64,000 bases of DNA from Neoceratodus forsteri (lineage: Eukaryota > Chordata > Ceratodontiformes > Ceratodontidae): the NCBI GenBank assembly GCA_016271365.2, contig CM057454.1, forward strand, positions 1,166,753,055 to 1,166,817,054. Reading direction: 5' to 3'. The position numbers and the translations under genes were made by a program. A model generated the notes under the pieces. That model ran no database searches. It was not told where the DNA came from and worked only from the letters and a program-made list of their open reading frames with translations. Below are positions 9,164-20,540 of this stretch, piece by piece (positions within the stretch are counted from its first letter, which is position 1; every line of letters starts with the position of its first letter).

Positions 9164-12144
9164 TTTCCCCCAATATTTTATTTATTTTCAAATGTATTAG
9201 CACATTACATAGATAACAACCACCGGTGGAGGCGAGGGTTACACACAGTCCCTTTCATTGAGTAAACAGCATACAAGAAGCTTTGTCACAGCAAAAAGAA
9301 AGGCTTGGCAGTAAACACATTTCTCAACAATTTTCTTAATTTGAGTCTATCATAGAACAAAATCTGCATGAGTCCAATCCTGAATGTTTTTAGTAAACAG
9401 AATCCAAACCTTATCCCACGTTGGAAAAAAAATTGTGCTTATACAAAAAACTAAGTAACAGCTGCTTCCATTCCCATACTGGGAAGGGCATAGTTGTCGA
9501 TGATTCTTTCCAGTTCTTAAGAATATGCCTTTTAACAGTCATTGAATTAGCTTTAGTAATAGTGGTCTATTCCATATTGTGCTGCGTAACACTATATATT
9601 TCCAGTACTGTATGTCTACAATCATAGAACTCATCTGATTTATATCCCGTCTGTTGCAAATACACACAGGATTGGGACCACCACATTCTGCTCAGTTGAC
9701 AATTCCAGAATAGATGCAGCATATCCACATCTTGCTGTCTGCAGTGCCAACAGTTTGAGGCAACATTTGAATTCAACTTAGACAGTCAATAAGGCATAAA
9801 ATAGGCCCTATTTAGTATTTTAAATTGAATTGATTCGTCCCTTGATAGTTGTAATCTTGGATTGATTTATATGTGTGTGTTCATTGTATTTCTGTTCATG
9901 GGCAGTTAAATTCTGTTTATCATTTACCTATAGAATTACTGTAAATTTTTTGTGTAGAGTCCGCTAATAAATTTGCTGCCCATTGAAATAGTTTAGGCTT
10001 GTTATTATTACTTTTGAGAAGCAAATTATGAAGTTCCCCTTCTATTTTTTTTACTGTTGGGTGCTCTTTCCAATCTTTCAAAATCTTTTTTATATAGACT
10101 ACACAACTGATAATAATATATTTTGCCCCGTCTTCCAAATCATACTTGTTCTTAGCTTCTGCCCAAGAGATTAATTTATCTTTGTTTATTATGTCGCCCC
10201 ATATGTGGATTCCCTTTTCTTCCCACTGTTTGTTTTTTAGTTGTTCCCCATTCTACATATAATTGGGGTTCTCCCACATTCTCGACCCTGGGGAGCACTT
10301 CAATAATCAATTAGTTTTTTCACCAAATTTACAGTTGTTCTGGCCATACTCTTAATTATAGTACATTGAGAATATATATTTTTATTTGCTGCATGAAAAA
10401 GAGTTCTAACATCATATGGTTGTTGTTTTATATGCATACTTAATGTATTAATTGTGCTCATCTGTTCTAAGTCCATCTGAGCCAATTTTATAAGAATTTT
10501 TGATATGTAGGCTGTGTGGTGTTTCCAGATGTCACGGCATGCCAGACCCCCTGACATCTTAGGTAGGCATAACTTATTACATGCTATTCTTGGAGATTTG
10601 TGATTCCAGATAAATTATGAACAAATTTTGTTAATTTTGCAAAACCACTCTTTTGGTATAAAATATTGATTGTAATCTGTAAATAAGAGAAGGCATGGCT
10701 AGCATCTTTATAACTTGAATTTTCCCCCATAAAGACATGGGGATATGGCTCCACCCCTGCAACTTGTTCTTTAAACCATTTATCAGATTATTAAAGTTCA
10801 GGGCATAGTAATCCTGGATTGAATTAGAAATATGTATTCCTAAATAATAAATTTTTTTTGTTTTATCTTAGCATTGAAACTGGTTTTGATATTGACTATT
10901 GGAATAGAACCAAAAATTATGACTTCTGATTTAGATTCATTTATCCTGTATCCCATGACTTTAGAAAATCTATTAATGACTTTTTTCATTTCTACTAAAC
11001 TTTCTGCAGGGTTTTGTAAAGTAAGTAATAGATTGTCCGTGTATGTGTTAACTTTTAGTTTTTCATTTTTAATCTTAATACTGTTCATTTTATAATTTCC
11101 TCTCATTTCATTAAGCAAAATTTCTAAAGCCAATATAAAAAGTGTCTGTGAATGGGGACAACCCTGTCTAACTCCTCTTTTTAAACAAAAAAAAATTAGT
11201 TTAAGAATTATTGATTTTTATTTTGGCCATCGTCGAGTTGTACAATGTTCGAAAATAATTAATTAATCTGGAATCTTAAAACATTCAAGTCAATTGAACA
11301 TTTACTCCCATTCCAGCCTGTTGAATGCTTTAGTTGTGTCTAAAGAAAGAAAAATAGCATTTAATTGGGACTTTTGTAAATATTCAGTTAGGAATTGAAT
11401 TTTGTATAAGCCAGTTTGAATTGATCTCCCCGGTGTAAATCCAGATTAATCTTTATGAGTAAGATGGTTTAACCATGGTACTAATCTATTATTTAATATT
11501 TTTGTGTATATCTCGTAATCAGTATTTAAAATTGCAATTGGTCTATAGTTTTCCACCTTTTTTGAATCATTTTCTGATTTAAAAATTAAGGCTATATATG
11601 CCTGGTTAAATGCAAAAGGCAGACGGCCCTCTTCTTGGATCTGATTAAATAGTAATTTCAGGACTGGCAACATAGTAGATTCCAGAGCTATATAGTATTC
11701 TACTGTATAACCATCTAGACCGGGGCACTTTCCCTTAGTCATATTATGCGTAGTGCTCAATATTTCTGTTTCTGTAATTTCTCACAATAGCTCTTCCTGC
11801 TCCTGTTGTGCTAACTGTAGTTTACAGAATTGTTTATACTACATAATCTCTTTTTCCTCTACTCTACATTCTGAAGTGTTTTATTTCTGATAATATTCAA
11901 ATAATTCTTTAATCTTTTTAGATCAGTTATTGATTGATTCAGAGCATTATTTATAACTAATTTCTATTTTTTTCTACTGATTTCAGTCTGTTAGCTAATT
12001 GTTTACCAATTTTTTCACTATTCCTCCTCCAATATCTACCTGCTTGAGACCATCTTTTCTTAGTGAGTTTGATGTCCAGTGTTTCTGTTAGTTTCATTAA
12101 TTCAGTGTATTCTTCCTATTTATTCAGAACTCCATTTTTGGGGG
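9164..12144 (-). mobile_element. L1/Tx1-type LINE, 5'-truncated, 13-bp TSD
   Basis: Bounded by the direct repeat GAACTCTGTATTT (9151-9163 and 12145-12157). The left edge is T-rich, i.e. a short poly(A) on the minus strand. Minus-strand peptides give L1/Tx1 ORF2 in order: KGKCPGLDGYTVEYY and YRPIAILNTDYEIYTKILNNR (about 11.45-11.75 kb), TYTDNLLLTLQNP (RT catalytic region, about 11.04 kb) and GYRINESKSEVI (about 10.95 kb), then a C-terminal CxxC...HLFWNC knuckle (about 9.7 kb) of the L1-group type. Many stops and frame changes show it is dead. The long TSD and A-rich tail are L1-like and differ from the CR1/L2 copies in this window. Confidence 0.85.
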
Positions 12145-12207
12145 GAACTCTGTATTTAATTAGAAAAAATATATATTCAAACAATTGTAGTGTATTACAT
12201 CTTTTGA

Positions 12208-13422
12208 CTCAATAGAGTAGATCAGGGAGGGGCTATGGACATGGCCTACCTAGACTTCAGCAAGGCATTTTACACAGTCCCACACAAAAGATTAATATAC
12301 AAGTTAGCCAGCCTGGGAGTGGGTCCCAAGATGACAGTCTGGGTAAAGAATTGGCTGGAGAATAGGACACAGAGAGTAATAGTAAATGGATTCCACTCTG
12401 AAGAAAGGGGGGTTACTAGTGGGGTACCGCAGGGTTCAGTATTAGGACCGGTCCTCTTCAAAGTCTTTATAAGCGACATTGCAGAGGGACTGGAAGGAAA
12501 AATATGTCTCTTTGCAGATGACACAAAGATCTGCAACAGAGTTGATGCATAAGGTGGGGTGGACAGGATGAGAAGGGACTTGGCAAGGTTAGAGGAATGG
12601 TCAGATGTATGGAAGCTTAGATTCAATGCTAAGAAGTGCAAGGTAATGCACCTGGGAAACAAAAACCCAGGGGAAGAGTACACAATGGGGAGTGAGATAC
12701 TAACAACAACAAAAATGGAAAGGGACCTGGGGGTAGTCATATCAGATGACCTAAAGGTCGGCAAGCAATGTGAGAGGGTAGCAAGGAAGGCCGGGGGGAA
12801 TACTGGGATGCATAGGGAGAGGCATGACCAGTAGAAAACAGGAAGTTATATCCCTCTGTACAGACAACTGGTGAGACCCCATCTGGAGTACTGTGTGCAG
12901 TTCTGGAGACCCAATCTCCATAAGACATAGACAGGATGGAAGCTGTCCCTAGGAGGCAACTAAAATGGTGCAGGGTCTGCACGGAAGACATATGAAGAGA
13001 GACTTAAGGAGCTTAATATGTAGCCTCGAGGAAAGGAGGAGGAGGGGACATGATAGAAACTTTCAAGTACCTCAAGGGAATCAACAAAGTCCAAGAGGGG
13101 TAGCGTCTTTCAAAAAGAGGTGTACAAGAACAAGGGGGCACAATTTGAAGATGGGGGGGCAGCTCAGAGGTAATTTAAGGAAGTATTTTTTCACAGAGAG
13201 GGTTGTGGATGCATGGAATGGCCTTCGGAGGAGGTTGTGGGGTCAAAAACAGTGGTGGAATTCAAGCATGCATGGGACAGTCATAAGGCAATTCTAGGGG
13301 GTGGGGGTAGGAAGAAGTAGGCTGCTGGTTAACTAGGATCTGCAGCTTATCCATTAGGTAGGGAAATGGGAAGACTGGGTGGGCCAAGCGGTCCTTATCT
13401 GCCATCAAATTCTATGTTTCTA
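12208..13422 (+). mobile_element. CR1 LINE, 5'-truncated within RT
   Basis: Starts inside the RT. 12235-12552 is open and encodes MAYLDFSKAFYTVPHKRL (block A), SGVPQGSVLGPVLF and LFADDTKICN, an intact catalytic ADD motif. The thumb continues to 12834 (FNAKKCKVMHLG; DLGVVISDDLKVG), then broken frames, then the standard CR1 3' end (ATGGGAAGACTGGGTGGGCC, then CTATGTTTCTA). It is a moderately young copy by openness of frame, but incomplete and inactive. Confidence 0.88.
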
Positions 13423-15844
13423 ATACACCATTTTTTTACACCCTTACACTTGGAAATATTATTTTCAGTCATTTTACACATTCACATTTATTCTGCTATA
13501 TTGTTTTAAACATCAGTATCACTTTTTTGTTGTACTAACACCATTATGCCAGCCACCTTTAGTTTCAATTTGTGTTATAGAAAATATTAATTGCCTTGTA
13601 ACTTTGCCAAATCGGCTCATTTGCTGCTGTAAGAAATTTCTTCAGGTTATCCTACCCAAGTTTGCTATTTTAAACAGAAAGTGTTTCATTTGATATACAT
13701 TCTCCACATACTTCTTGATCAATAATAAGAACGACCTATTTCATAGATATCAGGTTATTCACCTGTTTGCAAGCACTAAATTGCTGTGAGCACATCCCAT
13801 TAGTAAGTCTCTTCTTGTGCTTTAAGATGTAATCTGTTAGATCTGTGAAATACAGTAAATGGTCTAATTAAACATAATCATCACATCTTTAGTAATGTTA
13901 TGTTATTCATTATTCTTCTAAAGATACAAAACAATGTGTATACACCTTCAAATTTAGCCAGTGTCCTTGTTGTCTTTAAATAATATTTTCTTTTTCTCAG
14001 ACAGTGTCTTTCTGAGGCTGAAAGTGTTAACATTTAGTAGTTAATTTTCTATCTAATATTCTTCCCTATTATATCTGCTTTCAAAGAATCCCTGCTTATG
14101 TTACTTTTATTATTTTAACTTATGTGTGAGGCTGTATTTCTGTTTGTTTTTGTACCACATGCAAACACATGGATGTGTTGCTCTCATAAAACATGTACAG
14201 TATAAATAGCTTCATATTGCTTATTATCTACTCCAGTGGTAATGGATTCCCTAGAAGTCTGGCCTATTATAACCTTTAAATTACTTTATTATGCCAGCAC
14301 AAACAACATCTGTTTCACTAAATAAATACTCTGTTACTGTTTTTCCTAGCCAATGCATTCTGCGTCTGTTTCACTCAGTAAAAACTCTGTTCCTGCTTTC
14401 CGCATATTTAGCATCTGACACACTTGAAAAACTATCACTGAATTCTACACAGTTTCTTTACGCCTCCTTATTTTACATTCCTTTTATACACATCTTTCAC
14501 TTTTTTTTACTTCATAGCACTCAGGACACTTATAAGGCTTACTAGTGCTCAAAGTATCTGACACTTACAGCTCCTGTTCACATTCTGCAAGTGACTCATT
14601 TATTTCTAATTTATGACATGCTGAACACTAAAAGCTTCATTGTGCTTATGGTGCTTGACTCATTTAGTCTTGTTTTCATGAGCTCACATGTTTAAATAAC
14701 TTGCTATGCCTGTTTATCCTTTCTGTCAGGGTTTTAAAACTTAGTATATAATTTGTTGCTGATACTTACTTAGAGATTTGTTGTACAGGACATTCACACT
14801 CATTTAGTTCCTGTGGTTTCTTGATTCTCTTTTGGTTTCAGCAGCACAGAGGGAGCTGTGGCCCTCCCTTTTATGTGTAAGAGCATTTATTTTCTTGAGC
14901 AGGCCTGTCCAGCCAGACAGACATAATTGAAGGAGGAGATTTTCCAGTTGACAGCCATCTAGGATTGTAAGGATATGTGGACCCTGGTTTCTAGTCAGGT
15001 GCTGCCAGATGCTAACATTCATACAGGCAGTCTTTTAGTTCTATGGGAATGGCCAGGTCATTTTAATTAATTACAATAAAAGGCGGGTTAGGTACAGGTT
15101 GCAGGATCATTGTTATGTACTTGTCTGTAGGGCACAGGAATAAATTATTGCAAGAGCTAGGAGCTGGTAGGCTTCACAGATGACCTAGACGTAGGCTGCC
15201 CCAAAGTTTTAGTGTTGGAGGCTGCATATGCCTGAGTCAAAGATATGGCTTCACTTTTTTGTCAGCTGTTCCTCCACTTGATGACATCTCTGGGCTTTGC
15301 ACTGGCACTATCAGTTGCTTCTGGAAACTATCCTCTGCCATGTTGGATGTGGTCTTTGTGTGGGACTTAGTATTTTTAATGTCAGGGTTGATCTCTTTAT
15401 TTTGGTCCGATCATCATCTCATGTCTTCCTATGTCCCAGCATTTAAATCATCCTCTCATAGAGATGGTTCATTACAGTCCTAAATATAATCTGCAGCCTA
15501 ACAAACTCTTGGTAGTAATGGGCATCTTGAGTTTGATGACAGTTTGTGTTGAGGGAGAAGTGAAGGCTGTGAATATCTGCTGTGTGATATTATGGACATA
15601 TTGATCTTCCACTGTTCCTCATCATGGTATTATGATTTGTTCAGTTGGTCAAAGACTAAGAACAGAGGTTTAAACATTCTCACTGGAGGTTTGGGTCCAT
15701 GGAGGATAGATTGATGCTGAGGACTCATTTTCATGAGTTATAGCAGACAACCTTGAAAAAGACTGTTGTAGGAACAAGGATATAGTTGACTTATCCACAC
15801 TTCTGGCAGTCTCCCTTTAAGAACTGATTTGCCTGACTGCCTGT
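13423..15844. other. AT-rich intergenic stretch, no gene
   Basis: No coding region was supported. 14290-14560 contains imperfect repetition of a TCTGTTTCACT...ACTCTGTT unit. A minus-strand repeat copy lies at 14868-15010. 15060-15840 shows no recognisable domain in either direction. Confidence 0.5.
14868..15010 (-). repeat. dispersed repeat, copy 2
   Basis: On the minus strand this shows GATGGCTGTC near its start and GGCCTGCTCAAG, AAATAAATG and TCTTACACATAAAAG near its end, the same ordered blocks as 8905-9095. Confidence 0.5.
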
Positions 15845-17150
15845 TTTTGGCCCTTTACTCTTCTCAGTCTTCCTAAATGACCTTCTGTCTGTTTCGCTTC
15901 TGCATCCATCCATATGTATGCAGATGACTCTATTCAATTTGCCTCTGAATCTTCCCCTGATAAGCTAATGGCAGGCTTCAGCTGGACTTCAATAACACTC
16001 AGCTCTGGTTCTGGTCAAATCATCTATCCTTAAATGCCAAGAGAATAAGTTCTAAGACATCTGGCACTAAGCAGAAGCTCTCCAGGCTCATCTTTCTCCA
16101 CCCCTTTCATACCTTAGGTGGATTCTCAGGTTGGTGACATCCCCTTATTTAAGTACCTTGGAGCCTGGCTATACTGGCATCATAACTTTTCAGTGCATGT
16201 GGATGCCATTCACAAAAATCTTCACTCTAAGCTTGGCCTGTTATACAAGAACAAAGGCTGCATCCTACTCCCTACTCACTAAGCCTATATAATTTCAGAA
16301 ATGATTCTCCCTACTTTAGACTATGACAACATTGTCATCAGTGCTGTGCCAAAGACCACCCTAGTCAAATTAGTCCCCCATTCACTCTCTCTCTCTGATG
16401 TTTTGCCTTTGACTGTTCACTCCACACTCACCACTGCTCCATATACTCCTCCTTTGAAGCTAGATGTGTAACTCATTGTGCCTCCTTTATCTCAAAAATT
16501 CTAGCTGGCCTTCTTCCCCTCTTGCCTTACTTCACTCTTTTCCCCACCCGTTCACCCACCACCCTTCTCATGCTCAATATGTATCCATAAATATTGCTCC
16601 TTTGCACTCTCTTCTAGGTGATACCTCACTAGCCAGGCTGCTTTATCTTACCACTTCCCTATACTCTGGAACTCATTCCCCATCTATTCACTCCTCCTCT
16701 TCCAAATACTCTTTACTCTCTACTCCATGACTTCATCTCTCACTCCTGCACCTGCCATTGATACTTGTCCCTGATCCAATTCTCAATTCCCTTTTCTCTC
16801 CCTTGATCTGCACTTCTTCCCCCTTTTTTGTTTCCTTTTCTTCACTACAGCTGTTGTTCCCTGCATGGCCTCAACACCTTAGAAATGTATTTCCGTGTAA
16901 CTCAGTGTGCAGACATGTTTGTATACATTACCTAATGTGAATGCTTAATTCTGTCATATTGCATTATTTAGCATTTTATTTTATAATAGTTTTCAGTGTA
17001 CTAAATAATTTATTGTTCTGATTGTTTTCTAACCCCCCAATGCATCTGGAAACAAACAGTTATCAGCTCAGCTCAGTATGTCTTCCATAGTGAAATGTTT
17101 AAAATAAATAAATACGCTTTTGAAATAAATAAGTAAATAAATACATAGAT
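15845..17150 (+). mobile_element. decayed L2-like LINE
   Basis: Degenerate peptides follow the order seen in the better L2 at 1.9-4.4 kb: a damaged LFS...LND block, CMQMTLF (old YADDT region), LNAKR, SVHVDAIHKNLHSKLGLLYKN and ILPTLDYDNI. The 3' end is a run of AAATAAATAAG. Every frame is full of stops, so this is an old relic. The assignment rests on motif order, not on an open frame. Confidence 0.55.
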
Positions 17151-17523
17151 AATTGTCTTGGAAGCATATCCCATCTTTGTTGTGCTACTTAATGTCGTAC
17201 TTACTGTTTGTTTTTCTGCCTTATGAATCTTAAGATAATCTTTTTATTACTCTTAATTCTGTCTGCAAACTTCTGCCCTGTGTCTGTTTGATCCCTTCTA
17301 CATAGCCTTGTGAAATATATAACCAATAAACCCAAGCAGAGTTTCTTTTTAAAATAACTCCATTAAAAAAATAAATTGAATGTTGCAGAAAAAGGACAAT
17401 TTAATCCATATTTTGCATAAGAGTTTAAGAATAACAGATTGAAGCAGGCATCAATGTCTCTAAAAACATTCTGCACTACTTAGTAGCAACACCTGTTTAG
17501 ATCAACATGAAAACAAGTAATAT
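17151..17523. other. region upstream of ZNF exon
   Basis: AT-rich, probably intronic to the zinc-finger gene. No upstream exon (for example a KRAB box) was seen here or further left. Confidence 0.45.
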
Positions 17524-18906
17524 TTGGAAAAACTGACATGCCTGATATGTGTCAGCAGAATCAGATTTACTATCAGGAAGATTCTGAAAAACAAACTAAG
17601 ATGTTTTGCCCTTACAATAAGTAAATACAATAAATATTTGTTTTTAGTCAACAGGAGAGCTGACAATGATGAGAGTCTGAGCCAGGAATTATCACTCAAG
17701 ACACAGGAAATGTGCCTCACGGTGGAGAAACAATGTCACTGTTCTCAGCATAAGAACTCTTTCTGTGTCAACATCTCTGAACAACAGGAGCTTTATAGAC
17801 GAGAAAGAACATATAACTTTGCCACTTGTGACAAGACTTTCACTCAAAAAAGTCTTCTGATAACAAATCAGCAAATCCACACTGGAAAGAGATTATATAA
17901 ATGTGCTGTGTGTGATAAAAGGTTTACAAGCAAGATTAACTTGGTAAATCATCAGAGAATTCACACTGGAGAGAAACCATATAAATGTGAACATCGTGAT
18001 AAGAATTTTACATTTCACAGTGAACTTGCACAGCATCAGCAAATTCACACTAGTGAGAGACCATATAAATGTACCACATGTGACAAGAATTTTACACAGA
18101 ACTGTTATCTGGTAAAACATCAGCAAATCCACACTGGACAGAAACCACATAAATGTGACATATGTGACAAGGGTTTCACACAGAAGGGTAATCTGGTAAA
18201 ACATCAGCAAATCCACACTGGTGAGAAACCATTTAAATGTGACAAATGTGACAAACAATTTACACGGAAGGATAATCTGGTTGCACATCAGCAAATCCAC
18301 ACTGGTGAGAAGCCATATGAATGTGACAAATGTGACAAAAGTTTTAGACTCAGGAGTAACTTAGTAAAGCATCAGCAATTTCACACAGGAGAGAAACCAT
18401 ATAAATGTGCCACATGTGAGAAGAGTTTCACACAGAAGTGTGACCTGGTAAGACATCAGCAAACACACACTGATGAGAAACCGCATAAATGTGATACATG
18501 TGACAAAAGTTTTACAAAGAAGAGTACTTTGGTAGCACATTGGCAAATTCACACAGGAGAGAGACCATATAAATGTGTCACATGTGACAAGAGTTTTATA
18601 AAGAAGTGTAACCTGTTGACACATCAACGAATTCACACTGGAGAGAAACCATATAAATGTGTCACATGTGACAAAGGTTTTACACAGAAGAATAAGCTGA
18701 GGAACCATCAGCAAATCCACACTGGTGAGAAACCATATAAATGTGACAAATGTGACAAAAGTTTTACACAGAGGAGTCACCTGGTAACACATCTGCAAAT
18801 GCACACTGGTGAGAAACCATATAAATGTGCCACATGTGATAAGAGTTTTACACGCAAGAGTTCTCTGAGAATGCATCAGGAAATTCACACTGATGAGACC
18901 ATATAA
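17524..18906 (+). CDS. C2H2 zinc-finger protein, terminal finger exon (13 fingers)
   Basis: A 460-codon frame ending in a tandem array of 13 C2H2 fingers of 28 residues each, joined by TGEKPYKC-type linkers, from about residue 95 to the stop. Finger 1 has lost its first Cys and a His, and finger 3 has CxxR in place of CxxC; the other eleven look intact. Helix contact residues differ between fingers, so the array could read a long DNA site as a nuclear transcription factor or repressor. No KRAB, SCAN or BTB domain is visible. A splice acceptor (TTTGTTTTTAG, about 17639-17649) suggests the exon starts near 17650 and that the first ~40 codons are intron, so the true start codon lies in an upstream exon. 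The frame ends by a short deletion in the linker after finger 13; finger decoding continues beyond it. It may be a living gene with a shortened end or a pseudogene. Confidence 0.85.
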   Translation: MEKLTCLICVSRIRFTIRKILKNKLRCFALTISKYNKYLFLVNRRADNDESLSQELSLKTQEMCLTVEKQCHCSQHKNSFCVNISEQQELYRRERTYNFATCDKTFTQKSLLITNQQIHTGKRLYKCAVCDKRFTSKINLVNHQRIHTGEKPYKCEHRDKNFTFHSELAQHQQIHTSERPYKCTTCDKNFTQNCYLVKHQQIHTGQKPHKCDICDKGFTQKGNLVKHQQIHTGEKPFKCDKCDKQFTRKDNLVAHQQIHTGEKPYECDKCDKSFRLRSNLVKHQQFHTGEKPYKCATCEKSFTQKCDLVRHQQTHTDEKPHKCDTCDKSFTKKSTLVAHWQIHTGERPYKCVTCDKSFIKKCNLLTHQRIHTGEKPYKCVTCDKGFTQKNKLRNHQQIHTGEKPYKCDKCDKSFTQRSHLVTHLQMHTGEKPYKCATCDKSFTRKSSLRMHQEIHTDETI

Positions 18907-18980
18907 ACATACCATATGTAGCAAGAATTTTACACAGAACTGTTATCTGGTAGCACATTAGCAAATTCACACTGGAGAGA
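18897..18980 (+). pseudogene. zinc finger 14, frameshifted
   Basis: In another frame the sequence continues as PYKHTICSKNF, then TQNCYLVAH, a stop, and QIHTGE: one more finger with its first Cys lost. Its helix matches that of finger 4. It ends in linker DNA (ACTGGAGAGA) directly abutting a LINE at 18981. Confidence 0.85.
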
Positions 18981-20448
18981 GCAGCAGGGAGTGTATACAT
19001 ACCTGGGAATAGAGAAAGGAGCACCAACACAACATGTACAAATGAGAGGAAAAATAAGCAAGGAATATTTTAGAAGGGTAAAGCTCATACTGAAAACTGC
19101 ATTGACAGCATGAAATAAAGTGCAAGCTATAAACCAGTTCACCCTTCCAATGATATCCTACAGCTTTGGTGTTAGACTGGCCACAGAAAGTATTGAACCA
19201 GCTAGATATAAAAATAAGAAAACTGCCTCATGCTCACCAGTTAATATATAAAAAACAGTGTATGCCAAGACTATACATTCCAAGGTCAGAGGGAGACATG
19301 GGCCTCCTTGAGATTGATTACACATACAGATCCACAAAAGTGGGGCTACATACATAGCTACTGACATCCTTGGACCCACATATAGTCAAGGTGCTGCATC
19401 ATGAAGAAAATTAGCCTAAAATGACTTCACTCATCAGATTAGGAGAAGCCTTCAGGAGGGTAGCAGAGATGAATGTTAATCCACTAGTAGATAAGGAACA
19501 GCCAGCAACAGAAAGTGCAAAGAATCAGAAAAAGGAGTAAAAGGACAACGATCAACAGAAAAGAAAAAACAACTGGAAAGCCCATAATTATAGTGGAAAA
19601 TACAGGGATCTATTGGAACAACCACAGGTCGATCAAACCCGGACCCTTGAGTGGTTAAAAAGAGGTGAATTTAGGTCACAAGATGAGAGATTGATAATGG
19701 CAGCCCAATATAGTGGACTACGCACAAGATGGTTCACAAAATCCATAGAAAAAACAGGAGAAACAGACAAGTGCAGGTTCTGTAGTACAGAATTAGAAAC
19801 AGCTGCACATCTCTTGGCTGGCTGTGACGTACTCATGGAAGAAGGCCTGTATACTGCAAGACATAACAATGTAGCATGATTGATCCTCTGGAAACTATGC
19901 AGACACTATAACATACAGGTAGCAGAGAATCACTGGAAACATGAACCACAAAGAATCACAGCGAATGAAGAAGTAATGGTCACATGGGATCACCCAATAC
20001 TTACAGCCAAGAAAGTGGAAGCAAGAAAACTTGATATTGTAATAATAAAAGAGAACAAAGGTAGCATTACTGATTGAAATAGCCACCCCTAGTGACAACA
20101 GTGTCCTGCATACAGAGAGACATAAAATTATGAAATACCAAGATATGCAGTCAGAAACCAAACTGATGTGGAATAAGGACACACAAATTGTTCCAAAAGT
20201 GCTTGGAGCAACTGGACTAATCAAAAAGAACTTTCAATCACACTTAAATATGCTACCAATACTTGTGACACCTTATAAACTTAAAAAGGAAGCCATCTTG
20301 GGGACGTTGCATGTAGAGCGCTGTCAGCAAACATAAAAGACTAATTCGGTACTCATTTCTTGAGTTTTGAACATGCCCTGGCTAAAGAATGGGGTCCATT
20401 CTTACCACGATATCAGAAATCCGTAAACATTTGGAGACACTAACCCCT
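18981..20448 (+). mobile_element. REL-endonuclease LINE (R2/R4-type), copy 1, inserted in ZNF linker
   Basis: A 5'-truncated LINE lacking the RT. It begins at a YLGIEKGA block, then KLILKT, then (19166-19357) LPHAHQLIYKKQCMPRLYIP. Next come an integrase-like CCHC knuckle CRFCSTELETAAHLLAGC (about 19770-19825, C-x2-C-x8-H-x4-C) and the restriction-like endonuclease region: KLDIVI followed by LLIEIATPSD (about 20026-20095, RPD/D-type core with PD changed to LD), ERHKIMKYQDMQSE and GATGLIKKN, ending near 20336. This domain order is that of the early-branching, often site-specific REL-endo LINEs, not the APE LINEs. The 5' flank ends in GAGAGA and the 3' flank starts with GAGAGA (20449-20454), a likely TSD. 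Several stops show it is dead. Confidence 0.85.
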
Positions 20449-20540
20449 GAGAGAAGCCACATAAATGTGACAAACATGGCAAGAGTTTTACATGGAAGAA
20501 TAACCTGGTAGCATATCAGCAAATCCACATCGGTGAAAAA
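20449..20540 (+). pseudogene. single zinc finger between two LINE copies
   Basis: Exactly one finger module in the ZNF frame: HKCDKHGKSF, TWKNNLVAY, QQIHIGEK, with the second Cys and first His lost. It lies between the 3' end of REL-LINE copy 1 and the 5' end of copy 2, so two consecutive linkers of one array each carry a LINE. Confidence 0.88.

Noticed and set aside
17151..17650. KRAB or SCAN exon upstream of the fingers
   Set aside because: No such motif could be read in any frame to the left of the finger exon within the window.
17893..19030. Long minus-strand open frames opposite the zinc-finger array
   Set aside because: They are the antisense reading of a 28-codon repeat; repetition keeps the opposite frame open. 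No independent start, domain or codon signal.
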